DNA from: Dysidea avara
Lineage: Eukaryota > Porifera > Demospongiae > Dictyoceratida > Dysideidae
DNA: 64,000 nucleotides
Assembly (NCBI RefSeq): GCF_963678975.1
Contig: NC_089280.1
Location: forward strand, 19,769,863 to 19,833,862
Direction: 5' to 3'
The notes beneath the pieces are model-generated. The model was given only the letters and a program-made list of their open reading frames with translations, made no database searches and was not told the origin of the DNA. Of this stretch, positions 1 to 10,300 are shown piece after piece (positions within the stretch are counted from its first letter, which is position 1; each line of letters begins with the position of its first letter). Made by a program: the position numbers and the translations under genes.

Positions 1-70
1 CCTACAGCACACTGCAATTGGGTGTGTGGCAGAAACTACATAAATATCAATAGCTACCTGCATTACTGAA

Positions 71-154
71 GCCAGAAAATCTAGTACTGGAGCCTGAAAA
101 TCCAGTACTGGAGCCTGAAAATCCAGTACTGGAGCCTGAAAATCCAGTACTGGA
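71..154. repeat. 21-bp tandem repeat, four units
   Basis: Four head-to-tail 21-bp units start at 71, 92, 113 and 134. Each contains CCAGTACTGGA; the first unit differs at two positions. The array is short and reads open on the minus strand as a Ser/Thr/Gly/Phe-rich repeat, but nothing suggests that it is translated. Confidence 0.85.
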
Positions 155-2308
155 GCAATGCCAAGGAGTTATAACTCTACAACAACAGCCTATATCACTA
201 CTGGTATACATGAGGGCATACGTGTTCAAATAAATTTTACCATTTTATTCATAAAGAAAAGCAGTATTGACAGTGTTACAGTAGCTACATAATGATGTCT
301 CCATTAGAGACAGATAATGCTCGATAATTATCTTTTTCAAACGCCATGAGTCCAGCCCATGGAATAAAGTAGGCTCAACCAGATACTACTAGGCAGCATA
401 ACAAGTATATCAGTTCCAACTGCAACTTTACTTTTGTTTTAAGAACAGCCTATTGTTGACTAGCTGGTCTTGTGCCCAGACCAGCAGCTTTTTTTTACCT
501 ATACTTCATGACAAACTCTTCCGCTCCAGGAATTTTCATTCAGACAAGACAAAGGCGTTTCTGCTTAGAAGGGTAATTTACCATGTTGCGCTAAGACTTG
601 CACTCAATCAATGCCTATAGTGGGTAAAAAATCTATAAAACTTACCAGTTCTGTAGTCTTCCTTTGAAATCCATCCATGACATACGGGTACAACCATAAC
701 AATCTTGTTCTTCATCATATGCACTTAACAATATAATTTACTTCAGCACGCTTGGTGGCTACCCTAGTCACGCATGCTTTTTTATGCATGCGCATTGATG
801 TATGCTAAAATATCACTTATAATGGTTGATTTAACAATAAAAAAATATTGATAAAGCTTCAACACGATGATTAGAATCATATCATTTTCCTATCATGTCA
901 TTTAAAGCATGTTCATATTTATCTCTAATAGTACACACGACTACTCTATTAGAGTTGGACAGATTCGCAAAAATGTATGCAAGAGTTGGTAATGTTCTTA
1001 AAAGTATGCTTGAGTAAGTTCATCTTGATACAAGCACTAGAGGATAACTTCCAACTATAGCTATAGTGTGTACAGGTTGAGCTGGATCCTGAAAAACAGC
1101 TAAAAATTAAAAGTGGATTTTTCTAAACATTTCAGCCAACCAGATGATTAATGGTGATAGCAAAGGTGTCAACAACAGATATGTAAAGTTTGGCTCCATT
1201 ACAAGTTCGGGAAAGGAATGTAATAGATACTGTATTTGATGGCTTCCCACAGGAAATGTTTTGGCTGTAAATATTATGTCAGACATTTGAACAAAAAGAT
1301 TTTGAAATATGTTGAGCAGTACTACAAATGTGCCAAATCTCAAGATTATGCGTAATTGCATCAGTGAGTTATTAAATGTTTTTGAGGATCCAGCTCAACA
1401 CATACATATTATAATATGCAACCACAAATATCACCATATACTCTAATAATGCATACCCTCGTTTCGGACCATTGTACAAAGAGATACTTAAGAAGGTTTT
1501 CAAAAGGATCAACAAAGTCCAGACAAGATTGTGTAGACAAAAGAGTACGCATTTAGCACTTCAAAGATGTGATATTTCACGCCAATACACAATAATACTG
1601 TTACAGTATAGCACCTGTAAAGCCATACAAAAAGGTGAACATAGAGCGATAACTTTTAAGTCACAAAATTATGTTAAAATGCGTAACCACAACTTCTGCA
1701 GTGGGGCAAATTCAATGGTAGGGCTCCTTCAAGAGGTTACAACTCCGCTTCTGGTGATTCAGTCAGCTGAAACTTACTCAGGACATAGAACAGAAGTTGG
1801 GAAAGTGTCACTTGGGTATCGGGTTGGTTTTACCCAGGTTAAAGGATATAAAATGGCTGTTTTGGGCTCAACTCGAGAAAGCCATTGTCACTAAACAACA
1901 CATCAGTAAGAAAGAATCTGCATTAATCCATTGTATGTCAAATTGTTGATAAAAGCGATGTGGGACTTTTCTACCGTACTTTTCAAAGTGTCAACAAAGT
2001 GTCAAAATCCTTGTACTCACACATTTTTTGCCAATTATCAGCCGTAACTCACCCAGCACTGATCAAACTAACCTATACTACTTAAATATCTATTACACTA
2101 CTCTCTTCTTTGCTGACAACGTGGTTTCATTTAGAAAGACAGTCTCAACAAACCTGAGGCTTGCCCACCCCTTCACTTTTAGGCGAGTAAGGGTCTGGTG
2201 ACCGTAGTATATGGTACTTGTGCTACTACCACTATAGTGGTAGAGCCAATCAAATCGCAGTATCTAGATATTTGTGACATAAAACATGTAGTTTGCACCA
2301 TGAATAAT
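155..2308. other. No gene recognised; scattered short repeats
   Basis: No conserved protein or RNA is seen. A 140-codon plus-strand open frame at 1472-1894 has no recognisable domain and overlaps a dispersed repeat (about 1548-1650, motif TAGCACCTGTAAAGCC) also found near 5105-5230, 5755-5800 and 6095-6200. A CTCTATTAGAG motif that recurs through the window lies at 944-954. Bases 2165-2215 are an inverted match to about 4980-5035. Confidence 0.5.
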
Positions 2309-2316
2309 GCAATAAC

Positions 2317-2884
2317 CAGAGTTGGGGCCATTACACTAAAAATGTAACTGGTTACATATTACTCATTACTTTTATGCGATGTAGCACACTACAGTTACAT
2401 ATTACTTAATGAGAAAAGTAGAGTTACATATTACTTACTACTCTGAGGGCTGTAACTAGTAATATTACATATGTTCATTACAAACTATAAAGTAAGTCCA
2501 ACCTTCTAAATACAAGCTACCAGCCTACAACTACAAGTGACACGAGCAACGAGACACGAGACACGTGTTTCTCTGGTGTAGTTCAGCCACAAATACATAC
2601 TTTGTTGTTGTATCTTGGCTTCAAGGGCACTCCCATACACTATCATTCTTTGTCCATGCCTATAATCTCCAGTCTTGTCTGGACCCAAAATGCAATCTAT
2701 CACGTGCCTGGATACAATGCGCCTTAAAAGGAAGTAACGTGTTACATTCGTTACAATTTCCGGATGTAATATCCGTTACATATTACTCGCTACTTTGTCA
2801 TGTAATGCGTTATATTACTCAGTACTGTAAAAGTAATATTATTACGTAATGCGTTACATTTGTAACGCGTTACCCCAAACTCTG
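2317..2884. mobile_element. hAT-type non-autonomous transposon (MITE)
   Basis: The 568-bp element begins CAGAGTTGGGG and ends CCCCAAACTCTG, forming short terminal inverted repeats. It is flanked on both sides by the same 8 bases, GCAATAAC (2309-2316 and 2885-2892), the target duplication length of hAT transposases. The interior is rich in GTTACATATTACT-like sequence and has no coding potential. The element at 32611-33124 has similar ends and interior, so the two are related copies. Confidence 0.85.
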
Positions 2885-2924
2885 GCAATAACCATGGTGA
2901 CCGAATTCAGAGTATTTGGAAAGC

Positions 2925-3140
2925 AGCTGACTGTTTTTTTCCGATTATACGTAATTGGAAATGACTTTGCAGGGCTGCTGCCACCAGACAAAGAAGGTGA
3001 GAAAGCTGATATTTGGTGCCCAAAGTCCCACAGCCTTGAACTATCAAATGACATATGAGTTGTTCAAAAACTCCTGTTGTAGCTCTAGTAATTGCGTCCG
3101 ATTTTGGAGCCCGTCTGATAGTAGGTGAGTTCCTCTATAC
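2925..3140. repeat. Direct repeat copy 1 (partner at 4770-4985)
   Basis: About 215 bases starting near CTGTTTTTTTCCGATTATAC recur at 4770-4985 in the same orientation, at roughly 85-90 percent identity by eye. Both copies include CACCAGACAAAGAAG and GATATTTGGTGCCCAAAG. Short open frames exist on both strands but are not conserved as protein. The two copies flank a large inverted repeat, so this is probably part of a larger decayed transposon. Confidence 0.7.
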
Positions 3141-3294
3141 AGTACTTGAGCCACAGGAATTCAAATGTGGTTTCAAATTGTGCATGACGAAATAAATTAC
3201 CTGTTCAGGCTGTAGTGACTCGGCAGAGAGCACAAAACTTCATACTTGTCAATGTAAGTCTTTACAGCATGTATATCTTGGAGTTTCGCTCAGA

Positions 3295-3500
3295 GAGTAT
3301 CAATTCACGGACACTTACCGTTTACAAATCAGACTTGCATTCAATCAACAGTTTTCTATCTTAAGATTGTAGAGCAACTCATTTACTTTCTAAATATCTC
3401 TAGTTTATTTAATCAAATCCTTTTAATCACAAATTACAAATCAAATAAAATGAGACGTCACTGGAGTAATAATCGCACCATAAATTTAAGTATACAGAAA
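3295..3500. repeat. Left arm of a large inverted repeat
   Basis: This segment pairs in inverted orientation with 4129-4159 plus 4606-4770. The right arm is interrupted exactly by the transposon at 4160-4602; removing it restores a continuous arm. Matching landmarks are AATCAAATCCTTTTAAT on the left and ATTAAAAGGATTTGATT on the right. Confidence 0.75.
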
Positions 3501-4128
3501 CTTGATTAAGTATATGTTGTTTGAGATACGTTTACAGGAAATGTGCACCGTATACTCTTCAGCATTGAAACTGGGTCAGGTCATCAGGGTCAACTGGGTC
3601 ACATTTTCTCCGGGTCATCTGGGTCTGACCCAGATTGGATCACGTAAGAAACAAAATTGTTCGTTTCCACGTCGTCAAACTTATAAACACTATCGCGTAG
3701 CTCTTTCGTGAGCCACGCCCACTTATCGCATTACAAACATACACTCAGCCACGCCCATTTATTAGTAAATGCAGTATGTAGCACGAAATTGAGGGTATTA
3801 TGGTGAGGGGTAGCTATTGTCAGTAGGTGATGACTTTTTTTTTTTTGGTCTTCAACCTACAGCTAGGCTGAAGTTGTAATTCCAAAATGGAACCCCCTTT
3901 TTAAAAGTCTGGATCCGCCCCTGTTTACTCAACATGAATCGAACGCTCAAAACATAGTCTCGCTCACTCGAGACTAGCCGAAACATAGCTCTTATCGCAT
4001 GCCTTGGCTTTAATTAATCCGGGTCAAATCCAGGTATGACCCGGATAGCAATCCAGGTCAGTGGGTCATCTGGGTCAGCAGTAGTGGCCCGGTTTCAACG
4101 CTGATACTTTTATAAACACCATTTACTT
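3501..4128. repeat. Spacer with dispersed repeat copy (about 3795-3930)
   Basis: No gene is seen. About 3795-3930 (TAGCTATTGTCAGTAGGT, a poly-T tract, GGTCTTCA, ending CCGCCCCTG) resembles 59880-60004 with the same order of landmarks. That makes it a dispersed repeat of unknown class, possibly a short retroelement because of the T tract. Sequences such as GGGTCATCTGGGTC repeat around 3580-3625 and 4020-4075. Confidence 0.5.
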
Positions 4129-4159
4129 CCGTATACTTAAATTCATAGAATGATTATTA

Positions 4160-4602
4160 GGCCCCTATTTGGTGATTATTAGTTTCTCATCCACCGCCCG
4201 CATTCTTCTTAAGCTACCGCATGGTAAGCCATTATTTACTCTGCGCATGCTCAGAAGAACACGTGATACCAAACTGTTATAATTTTTGTTGATGAACGCT
4301 ACAATGTGCTATATATCACCAGGAGAACTGTTGTTTTCCTTAGCAAATTGCTGCAGTGCCAGTTGCAATCGTGCTCTATCGACTTCATCAAAGCAGGCTT
4401 TCAACTGACTGTCGAAAAACAGTTGGCGATCACGAAAAGTAGTGAAGGAAATGTTTGTAGTAAGAAAGAAAGACAATTTGGACAAGGTCTGTACATCAGT
4501 GTGTTAATATTATAAAATAATGGCAAATGGTAATACCCTCCCGCCCGCATCATAATAATTAGAAAGGCTGGATGAGAAACTAATAATCACCAAATAGGGG
4601 CC
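4160..4602. mobile_element. PIF/Harbinger-like MITE
   Basis: The 443-bp element has near-perfect terminal inverted repeats of about 33 bp, starting GGCCCCTATTTGGTG and ending CACCAAATAGGGGCC. TTA flanks both sides (4157-4159 and 4603-4605), the 3-bp target typical of PIF/Harbinger. The insertion splits the right arm of a larger inverted repeat, which supports its exact boundaries. It encodes no transposase. Confidence 0.85.
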
Positions 4603-4605
4603 TTA

Positions 4606-5040
4606 CTCCAGTGACATCTCATTTTATTTGATTTGTAATTCGTAATTAAAAGGATTTGATTAAATAAACTGGGAATATTTAGAAAGTAGGATGAGTTGAT
4701 CTACACAGCGAACATATAAAACTGTTGATTGGATGTAAGTCTGATTTGTAAACAGTAAGTGTCTGTGAATTGACTGTTTTTTCCGATTATACATATTAAT
4801 CAGAAATGACTTTGCAGGGTTGCTGCCACCAGACAAAGAAGCTGAGAAAGCTGATATTTGGTGCCCAAAGTCCCACAGCCTTTAACTATCTAAAGACATA
4901 TAAGTCGTTCAAAAATTCTTGTTGTAGCTTGAGTAATTGCATCCGATTTTGGAGCCTGTCCAATTTTAGGTGAGTTACTCTACTATGGTCACCAGACCCT
5001 TACTCTATGCGAAGGGGTGGGTGCTGCCAGACTAACCTGA
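4606..5040. repeat. Right inverted arm plus direct repeat copy 2
   Basis: Bases 4606-4770 complete the inverted repeat with 3295-3475, and 4770-4985 is the direct copy of 2925-3140. About 4985-5035 is an inverted match to 2165-2215 (GGTCACCAGACCCTTACT against AGTAAGGGTCTGGTGACC). The whole 2165-5035 block is thus a nested, rearranged repeat. Confidence 0.65.
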
Positions 5041-5274
5041 CGCGAAGTAAACTTGTACTCCAATAGCATGTGTACATTTTCTACCCCGCGGAGGCAATTA
5101 TGTAACGAGGTGTTACCGCTCTACAGGCGGCATCTAGCACATATGGAGGCATTTCACCTTGTTACGCAAAGACTGTCTATGTCTAGCACCTGTAAAGCCC
5201 GGCTTAGTAAAGTGACAAATACCTTCTATGCAAACCCTCCAGTGCCCAACTGATAGACTTGATAATAATAATAA

Positions 5275-5701
5275 TGGACCTATCAATGTAATGCCCGACT
5301 ACCACTAATACGGGCTGAGGGTGGAGGAAGGTCAGGGATGGTGGGGGAATTGATCGTTAAATTTCTCCAACATAGTGGGAATTTGTCTTCACTAAAGAAA
5401 TTCACTCAGACAACAAAGGTGTGTGCTTTCAGTTTGGAAGGAGTGTCTCGGGTGCTAGTTATTACTTTAATACTAGAATCCACTCATCACTAGACTAACG
5501 CCACAAAACCGCACAAATCGCCTCCTAGCCCTAGTGTTCCCAGGAGTTGTAGGTCGAGACTTGGTTGGGGTATGCATTGCTAGTGCTTCCCCAGTAGGTG
5601 GCGAATTGTAATTTTCAGTGATGCAAATCTCCACCTTCCCCCACCTCAGCCCGTATTAGTGGTAGTATTAGTGGTAGTTGGGGATTACATTGATAGGTGC
5701 A
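5275..5701. mobile_element. PIF/Harbinger-like MITE, TGCACCTATC family copy 1
   Basis: The 427-bp element starts TGGACCTATCAATGT and ends ACATTGATAGGTGCA, with TAA on both sides (5272-5274 and 5702-5704). Two more copies with the same ends and TAA targets lie at 41734-42122 and 45891-46211. The subterminal parts contain CCACTAATACGGGCTGAGG and its inverse. It has no coding capacity. Confidence 0.85.
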
Positions 5702-5908
5702 TAATAAATATGGTATTTGACACTACACAGAGACATAGTAGGGCGTTTCATTCCACCAAGGGACGATGTCTAGCACTTATAAAGCCGTAAAAAGGTGATA
5801 TATATTTTTTAACAATAAATTAATATAAGAATATGGGACATAACACACGTACATACTGAAAACTACACCATACTACTACTTATTACCTAACTATATACTT
5901 ATTACTAC

Positions 5909-6085
5909 CTACGTACTTAACTTAACCAATGTCAAAGTCAGGAAATTCGTCCTCAGCAGTAAACTACCTACGTACTTATATTTAACCAATGTCAAAGTCA
6001 GGAAATTCGTCCTCAGCAGTAAACTACCTACGTACTTATATTTAACCAATGTCAAAGTCAGGAAATTCGTCCTCAGCAGTAAGTC
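5909..6085. repeat. 60-bp tandem repeat, about three units
   Basis: A 60-bp unit containing CCAATGTCAAAGTCAGG and AATTCGTCCTCAGCAG repeats with starts near 5909, 5969 and 6029. The second and third units are almost identical. The open minus-strand frame across it is a by-product of the period being divisible by three. Confidence 0.85.
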
Positions 6086-6426
6086 GATATATGCAAAAAC
6101 GGCGGCATTTAGTACTTTACAGAGGGCTGATTCAACGCGATCACACAAAGGAAGGCGAGGGAAAACGCTGTAGTCTATTGTACCATCACAGAATATCACT
6201 ATTACCACAAACACCTACTGTTACAAAATCAATACATCACCTCACCTGTTATTGTAGATATTAGACCTATCCAGTTTCAAGTAATATTAAAACCCACAAG
6301 CAAATAATTTTGTAGTGGTTGACAGTAGATACCTACAAGTTTACAGAAATAACCTGAGAAAAACGTATACCAAACGTGATATGTGGTGAAAAATGTACTT
6401 CCACAATGAAAAACTGCAGGTAGCAC

Positions 6427-6433
6427 TATAAAA
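6427..6433 (+). promoter_or_regulatory. TATA-like box upstream of U2 5' half
   Basis: TATAAAA lies 27-33 bases before the first base of the U2 5' half. It is followed by a T tract that directly precedes the U2 start. The position suits a TATA box, but many animal U2 genes use a proximal sequence element without TATA, and no such element could be recognised here. Confidence 0.25.
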
Positions 6434-6459
6434 GAAGTGAAGAAAGGCAGTTTTTTTTT

Positions 6460-6497
6460 ATCGCTTCTCGGCCTATCGGCTAAGATCAAGTAGAAAT
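6460..6497 (+). ncRNA. U2 snRNA gene, 5' part (split by insertions)
   Basis: The sequence starts ATCGCTTCTCGGCC and continues TATCGGCTAAGATCAA, matching U2 nt 1-30, then GTAGAAAT in place of GTGTAGTATC. U2 is the spliceosomal RNA whose GUAGUA region pairs with the intron branch site. The match stops just where the branch-site recognition sequence should be complete. The rest of the U2 gene (from nt 40) appears at 17248 in the same orientation, so the gene is split by about 10.7 kb of insertions. The missing GT dinucleotide also occurs in the second U2 5' half at 19591, so both loci may come from one variant or pseudogene. Confidence 0.8.
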
Positions 6498-6511
6498 ATA
6501 CCACTTTGACA

Positions 6512-6643
6512 CCTCAGATCAAAGGAAATCACAGGGTTATATATCACATATTTCCCTGACCACAGGGCAATATCTAGATATTGCCCTGTGGTTAGGGCAA
6601 TATCATGATATAGCCCTGACCACAACTGCCTTTGATGCTGAGG
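6512..6643. repeat. Palindromic repeat, MITE-like
   Basis: Outer arms CCTCAGATCAAAGG (6512-6525) and CCTTTGATGCTGAGG (6629-6643) enclose a strong inner palindrome around 6551-6597 (GACCACAGGGCAATAT against ATATTGCCCTGTGGTT) and a smaller one near 6597-6616. No target duplication was found. It lies immediately after the U2 5' half. The following stretch to 7123 shows no gene. Confidence 0.6.
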
Positions 6644-7123
6644 CAGCTACAAAGCATCAGTTCCCTTTGATTATTTATATAGAGATGCTTAAAGTTTTGC
6701 ATTGTGGGTTTGAATTAAACATGTTGATTTAGTCAGGGGCATTGTTGTGAAGTAAAAAGAAATGAGTGAGTCAGCATTGCATAGTTCAGTTACTAAGCAT
6801 CACTAAACAATCATTTTTGCAATGTGGATTGTTTTTCAACAGAGTACATTTCAACTGTACGAAAAGATGCCTCAAACATTCACAACCTATATGTCTAAGT
6901 GTTTATTTTAGCACCTTAGGTAACTTTATTCATCCACAAAGTGATTATTTGGTTTAAAATGGTATCACTACAACCAGTGAAACCCACAATCATTTCTTTT
7001 TTGTGCCCACAATTTAAACCCACAATCGATTTTTGCAAACCTCTGTATAAAAATAATGTGGTGAATGCAGGTTTGTCTTCCTTCACCTATTAGGTGAGCA
7101 TGCCAGAGTGGTATATATTACTT

Positions 7124-7230
7124 ATACCATGGCCACTCGGCATTTGCCTGATATATATGCCCGCGCCCTTGGGCCTGCGGCCCTCGGGCTTGGGCATATA
7201 TATCAGGCAAATCCCTCTTGGCCATGGTAT
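7124..7230. repeat. Long hairpin next to the U2 target duplication
   Basis: Left arm ATACCATGGCC with TTTGCCTGATATATATGCCC pairs with right arm GGGCATATATATCAGGCAAA with GGCCATGGTAT. The loop is GC-rich (GGGCCTGCGGCCCTCGGG). It ends 13 bases before the U2 target copy at 7244. It may be a MITE or the remnant of an older element end. Confidence 0.7.
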
Positions 7231-7243
7231 AACTATTAAATAA

Positions 7244-7262
7244 CTGTTCTTGTCAGTGTAAT
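7244..7262 (+). repeat. U2-derived target-site duplication before element A
   Basis: CTGTTCTTGTCAGTGTAAT equals U2 nt 40-58 in the form found at the start of the U2 3' half (17248-17266). It directly precedes element A. The same 19 bases also separate elements C and D at 23742-23760. Three copies next to element ends show that this is both the target and its duplication. Confidence 0.9.
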
Positions 7263-7309
7263 TGGATCGAAATCGGTGCGCCCCAGGCGGGCGGAACTCT
7301 GCCGGATTG

Positions 7310-10300
7310 ATGAGTGACAGGAACAAGAAGAAACGGAAATTAATTAGCCGCAAGAAAGACTGTGACCGACCAAGTGGCACTGATGGCGAAGGAAACCAAT
7401 GTGGACGAATGGAGGAGATCTCCAGGAACAAATGGAGAGTCGTATTTGAACTGCCAAAACAAACTACGTTCTACTGTCCAATCTGCGATTGTTCCTACAA
7501 CGTGTATTCAAGCATCACGAGGCACATAACTCTAAAACACGAGACTGACATTGAGTATTTGTACAAGTGTTGTGACTGTGAGATAACATTCGAATCGAGA
7601 AAGGAACTTGGCAGACACGCCAGTGATAAACACCGAATGGTAGAAGAGCGACCACCGCCAAGCAGGAAAGGAGCCTTCCACTGTTCCTTCTGTGAAGAGT
7701 CGCTCGCTACCCAGAGAGGTCAGGCACAGCACGAACGAAACAGACACCCCATTCGACTGTCTAAGTATCTGGCAAACCTGGCCTCCCAACCGGATGACGA
7801 AGAGGAACAAGCCGAGGCTAGTGTAGTCAACGAAAGCAGCAAAACAAGTCAACCAGCTTCGCAACCAACCCATTGGCCGATACATCTTACTAACTCACTG
7901 ATAAGGGAAATGTTTAACATTGGCTGCTCATCAGATATCGCGTTGGCAAAAGCTGTGGGAACAGAGAAGACAGCACATCAAGTGGGAAAAGCTAAGCGAA
8001 GGATCCTATCTCAATATCCAAATTGGAAAGAGACCTTCTACTACCTAAATGAGACCGCCACTCAGCAAATGAGAGAAGTGAGCTACAATGGGACTGAATC
8101 TGAGGAATCCAGTGAGACAAGCTCCGAGGAATCTCGTGATGGGCCAGACTCACCGCCTGAACCACTAGAAGTTATTGTATTAGAGGGGGCTGCCACGCAG
8201 GAGGAACCAGCATCATCACCAGGTAAGGCAACCAATGTTGTAATTGCATACCCCATACAGGTTATATTGGAATGCCCCCACTGTCACATGAAGTGGGTGG
8301 GTGATGCTCTGGAGGGCTATGCAGACCACCTAGCCAGCCATGAGGAATTCGCACACTCATGGATGTTTTTGTGTGCCCTGTGCGCTGAGCATGCTAGCAG
8401 CGAACAGGACATCTTGAACCATTTAGTGAAAGATCACGTTCCCGACCTCGCGACACTACCCATCTCTACGATCAAGCAAGGTAAGAGCGTGCTGCTGCCG
8501 ATGCTCCAAGGTTCAGCTCCTGATGGAGAGGAACAAACAGATGGCTACAGACTAAACTCACTAGCTGCCAGCAGTGGGCCAGCCTCACCACAGCCATCAA
8601 GCAGTAGTGAATCAACCTCGCCTCCGCCTACGCCACCTGTAAGCGAAGATGAAGAAGTGCCACCACTGCCACCTCCTCTAGATCTACCAGGTATAGGTTG
8701 CTCACCAAGAGAAGAACCAGGGAGACTACCATTACCAGGCTCCCCCATCTCGGACACACCCTTCCCAAGCTCACCAACAAGTGATACCCATGGTGAAATG
8801 CCAGAGGTTCTGTACTCGCAGGTTCTGTACTCGCCAATATCAGATACTCCACTACCACCACTAGCCAAGGACTCCGGAGGGCCACCAACTGAAAGAGACG
8901 GAGCAGACACGACAAAAAGTCTCCAGAAGAAACGAGAAGAGGAGAAGAAAGCTTTAGAAGAACTGAAGACAAAATATTTAAATAAATTAGCAGAATACAC
9001 AGAGGACTCTTTAACTGAGGACCAATGGAGAGACTTCTGTACCAACCTCAAGTCACTCTCTGAGGAACTCTGGTCCTTACTGGATTCGTTAAAGTCACAG
9101 AACAATCCAGCGAGAGGAAACCAAACAAGGCAGTGGCAAAGAAGGAGGGGAAGGAGCAACAGGAGGCAACAGCACAATACAGAAAGAAGAGACCAAGGTG
9201 AGGTACGTACGATCGACCTTAGAGTAGGTAGTAACAATGACAATAGATCAGGTAGGAATGACAATAGATCGGGTAGGAATGACAATAGATCGGGTAGGAA
9301 TGACAATAGATCGGGTAGGAATGACAATAGATCGGGTAGGAATGACAATAGATCGGGTAGGAACAACAGCAAGGTAGGCAGAGACAACTATAGATCAGAT
9401 AGGAGGGAGGATGACAGAATAGGTAGAAGCGGTAGTAGTAGTACAGGTAGTAGAATTACGGGACGACAGAGGTGGATCCAACAGGCTAAACGCATACAGG
9501 CTCAGTATCGCCGAAATGCGAAGAACTGTGTCGAGAAGCTGCTTCACCCAAACGAAGAAAGAGAGGTCTGTGGGATACCGATGGACCAGATTCATCACCA
9601 GATGACTGAAACCTATGCCAACACCAGCCATGAAGGAGAACAACCTGAATGGGTCAACACTCCACGCAGAGAGGGGGTCGATGTACTAGACGCCCCGTTG
9701 ACCAAAGAAGAAATAGTCTTCCAACTTGGAAGGCTGCCAGCCAAATCAGCACCAGGTCCGGACAGGCTGACCTATCAGAACTGGAGAGCACTGGACCCCA
9801 GAGCAGAGTTGCTGGAACGGATATTGAACCTCTGCAGCAAAGCTGCACGAATACCGGAAAGTTGGAAGAACAGTACAACTGTACTCGCCTACAAGAACAG
9901 GGGTAATAAGGATGACCTCAATAGCTGGAGGCCAATTTGCCTTCAGAACACGGTGTATAAGGTATACGCCGCCTGCATTGCAAAGCGAATTGCAGCCTGG
10001 GCAATGGAGGTGGGTGCCATTAACAAGGCACAAAAGGGGTTCCTCCCATTCGAAGGCTGCTTTGAGCATACATTCTTGCTACAGTCATGCCTACAAGATG
10101 CCAGACGGAGGCGTAGGCGGATATACGTTGCTTGGTTGGATCTGAAGAACGCCTTTGGATCGGTGCCTACCAACCACCTCCTGAAGTCCATACAAGATCT
10201 CGGCCTTACTGGGACAACGCTCAATGTGGTAAGAGACATCTACACTGGATCTACAACGCAGGTAAGAATAGGCAAGCGAACCAGTGAAGAGATACGATGC

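Noticed and set aside
71-160. CRISPR array
   Set aside because: Units abut without unique spacers, and the DNA is plainly eukaryotic.
1472-1894. 140-codon plus-strand open frame as a gene
   Set aside because: No domain, low-complexity start, overlaps a dispersed repeat, no supporting splice or promoter pattern.
7262-7310. Starting the element A protein at 7262
   Set aside because: The codon there is TTG, inside the U2 target copy. The first ATG is at 7310, and an in-frame TAA stands at 7259.
8545-9387. 280-codon minus-strand open frame opposite the A linker
   Set aside because: It is a Leu/Ser/Phe-rich shadow of the 21-bp repeat and Pro-rich region of the real plus-strand gene.
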